From NCBI GenBank assembly GCA_028710865.1, contig JAQTUF010000026.1, positions 1 through 5,389 of the forward strand: 5,389 nt of DNA, given 5' to 3'. Below are positions 5,217-5,389 of the stretch, one piece after another. Numbering within the stretch: the first letter of the stretch is position 1; every line of letters starts with the position of its first letter. The notes beneath the pieces are model-generated. The model searched no databases and was not told the origin of the DNA. It saw only the letters and a program-made list of their open reading frames with translations. The position numbers and the translations under genes were made by a program. Source of the stretch: Candidatus Shapirobacteria bacterium. Lineage in GTDB: Bacteria > Patescibacteria > Microgenomatia > UBA12405.

Positions 5217-5389
5217 TTGAAAAAATATATTTCCTTTTTTGTTTTAAACTATCTTCGCTTTTTTGTCAGAATCCAAATTCGCAAAATTAAATTTCTTCAA
5301 AAGTTAAAACATCAACAATTAGACATCATTGGTATTACCGGATCAGTCGGCAAAACCTCCACTCTCCTTGCTTGTCAAGCAGCTCTCTC
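5217..5389 (+). CDS. Second Mur-ligase-family protein, 5' part (cut by window end)
   Basis: An open frame from TTG at 5217 to the window edge (57 whole codons) leads to IIGITGSVGKTSTLLACQAA, the Mur ligase ATP-binding P-loop (Gly39 to Thr49, Lys46). Only 38 residues precede it: KKYISFFVLNYLRFFVRIQI, a hydrophobic segment with basic residues, then a lysine-rich stretch. As in the other Mur ligase here, the normal N-terminal UDP-substrate domain is absent and a possible membrane-interacting segment takes its place. The frame is closed by TAA at 5205-5207. No ATG or GTG occurs in frame between that stop and the P-loop, so TTG is the only reasonable start. No Shine-Dalgarno sequence is visible. 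Base composition is again C-rich and arginine codons include CGC, like the left-hand plus-strand genes. MurF-type is likeliest, but the diagnostic C-terminal part lies outside the window. Confidence 0.8.
   Translation, partial: MKKYISFFVLNYLRFFVRIQIRKIKFLQKLKHQQLDIIGITGSVGKTSTLLACQAAL

Noticed and set aside
5219..5240. A-run and T-run (AAAAAA...TTTTTT) as a terminator after the ParB-like gene
   Set aside because: The stem would be made only of A-T pairs and lies inside the open frame leading to the Mur ligase P-loop.

Overview
The window looks like a piece of a small, AT-rich bacterial genome, most plausibly from the Candidate Phyla Radiation (Patescibacteria, perhaps Microgenomates-like). 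That placement is inferred. It rests on the low GC, tight packing, a ribosomal protein L1 with a shortened domain II, and two Mur-ligase-type genes whose P-loop is preceded by short non-standard segments instead of the usual UDP-substrate-binding domain. The stop codons seen (TAA, TGA) fit the standard code. No RNA gene, CRISPR array, insertion sequence or origin is visible.

Layout. (1) Positions 1-503 hold the 3' part of rplA (ribosomal protein L1), closed by a clear intrinsic terminator at 519-547. (2) A two-gene + strand unit follows: an alpha/beta hydrolase (546-1316) overlapping by 4 bases (ATGA) with a MurF-like Mur ligase (1313-2500). (3) ddl, D-alanine--D-alanine ligase, lies on the minus strand (2501-3628). 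Its stop codon directly abuts the Mur ligase stop with no base between. (4) A 176-base divergent intergenic region (3629-3804) holds a TATAAT box so close to the ddl start that its mRNA may be leaderless. It also holds an extended -10 promoter, a perfect 8-bp dyad and a Shine-Dalgarno site for the next gene. (5) A ParB-like protein of 457 residues (3805-5178) has no ParA partner in view. (6) After 38 bases a second Mur-ligase-family gene starts with TTG at 5217 and runs off the window end; its P-loop is visible.

How the genes work together. Ddl makes the D-Ala-D-Ala dipeptide and MurF normally adds it to the UDP-MurNAc-tripeptide, so ddl and the MurF-like gene fit consecutive steps of peptidoglycan precursor synthesis. 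The hydrolase is translationally coupled to the Mur ligase, but its substrate cannot be read from the sequence. The ParB-like gene is the odd one out. Its plus strand is G-rich over C and it never uses CGT/CGC arginine codons, whereas the other plus-strand genes are C-rich and mostly use CGT/CGC. This points to a different history (transfer or inversion). I found no clear evidence of a wholly new multi-gene system. The best leads are the ParB-like protein with its leader dyad and the reduced Mur ligases.
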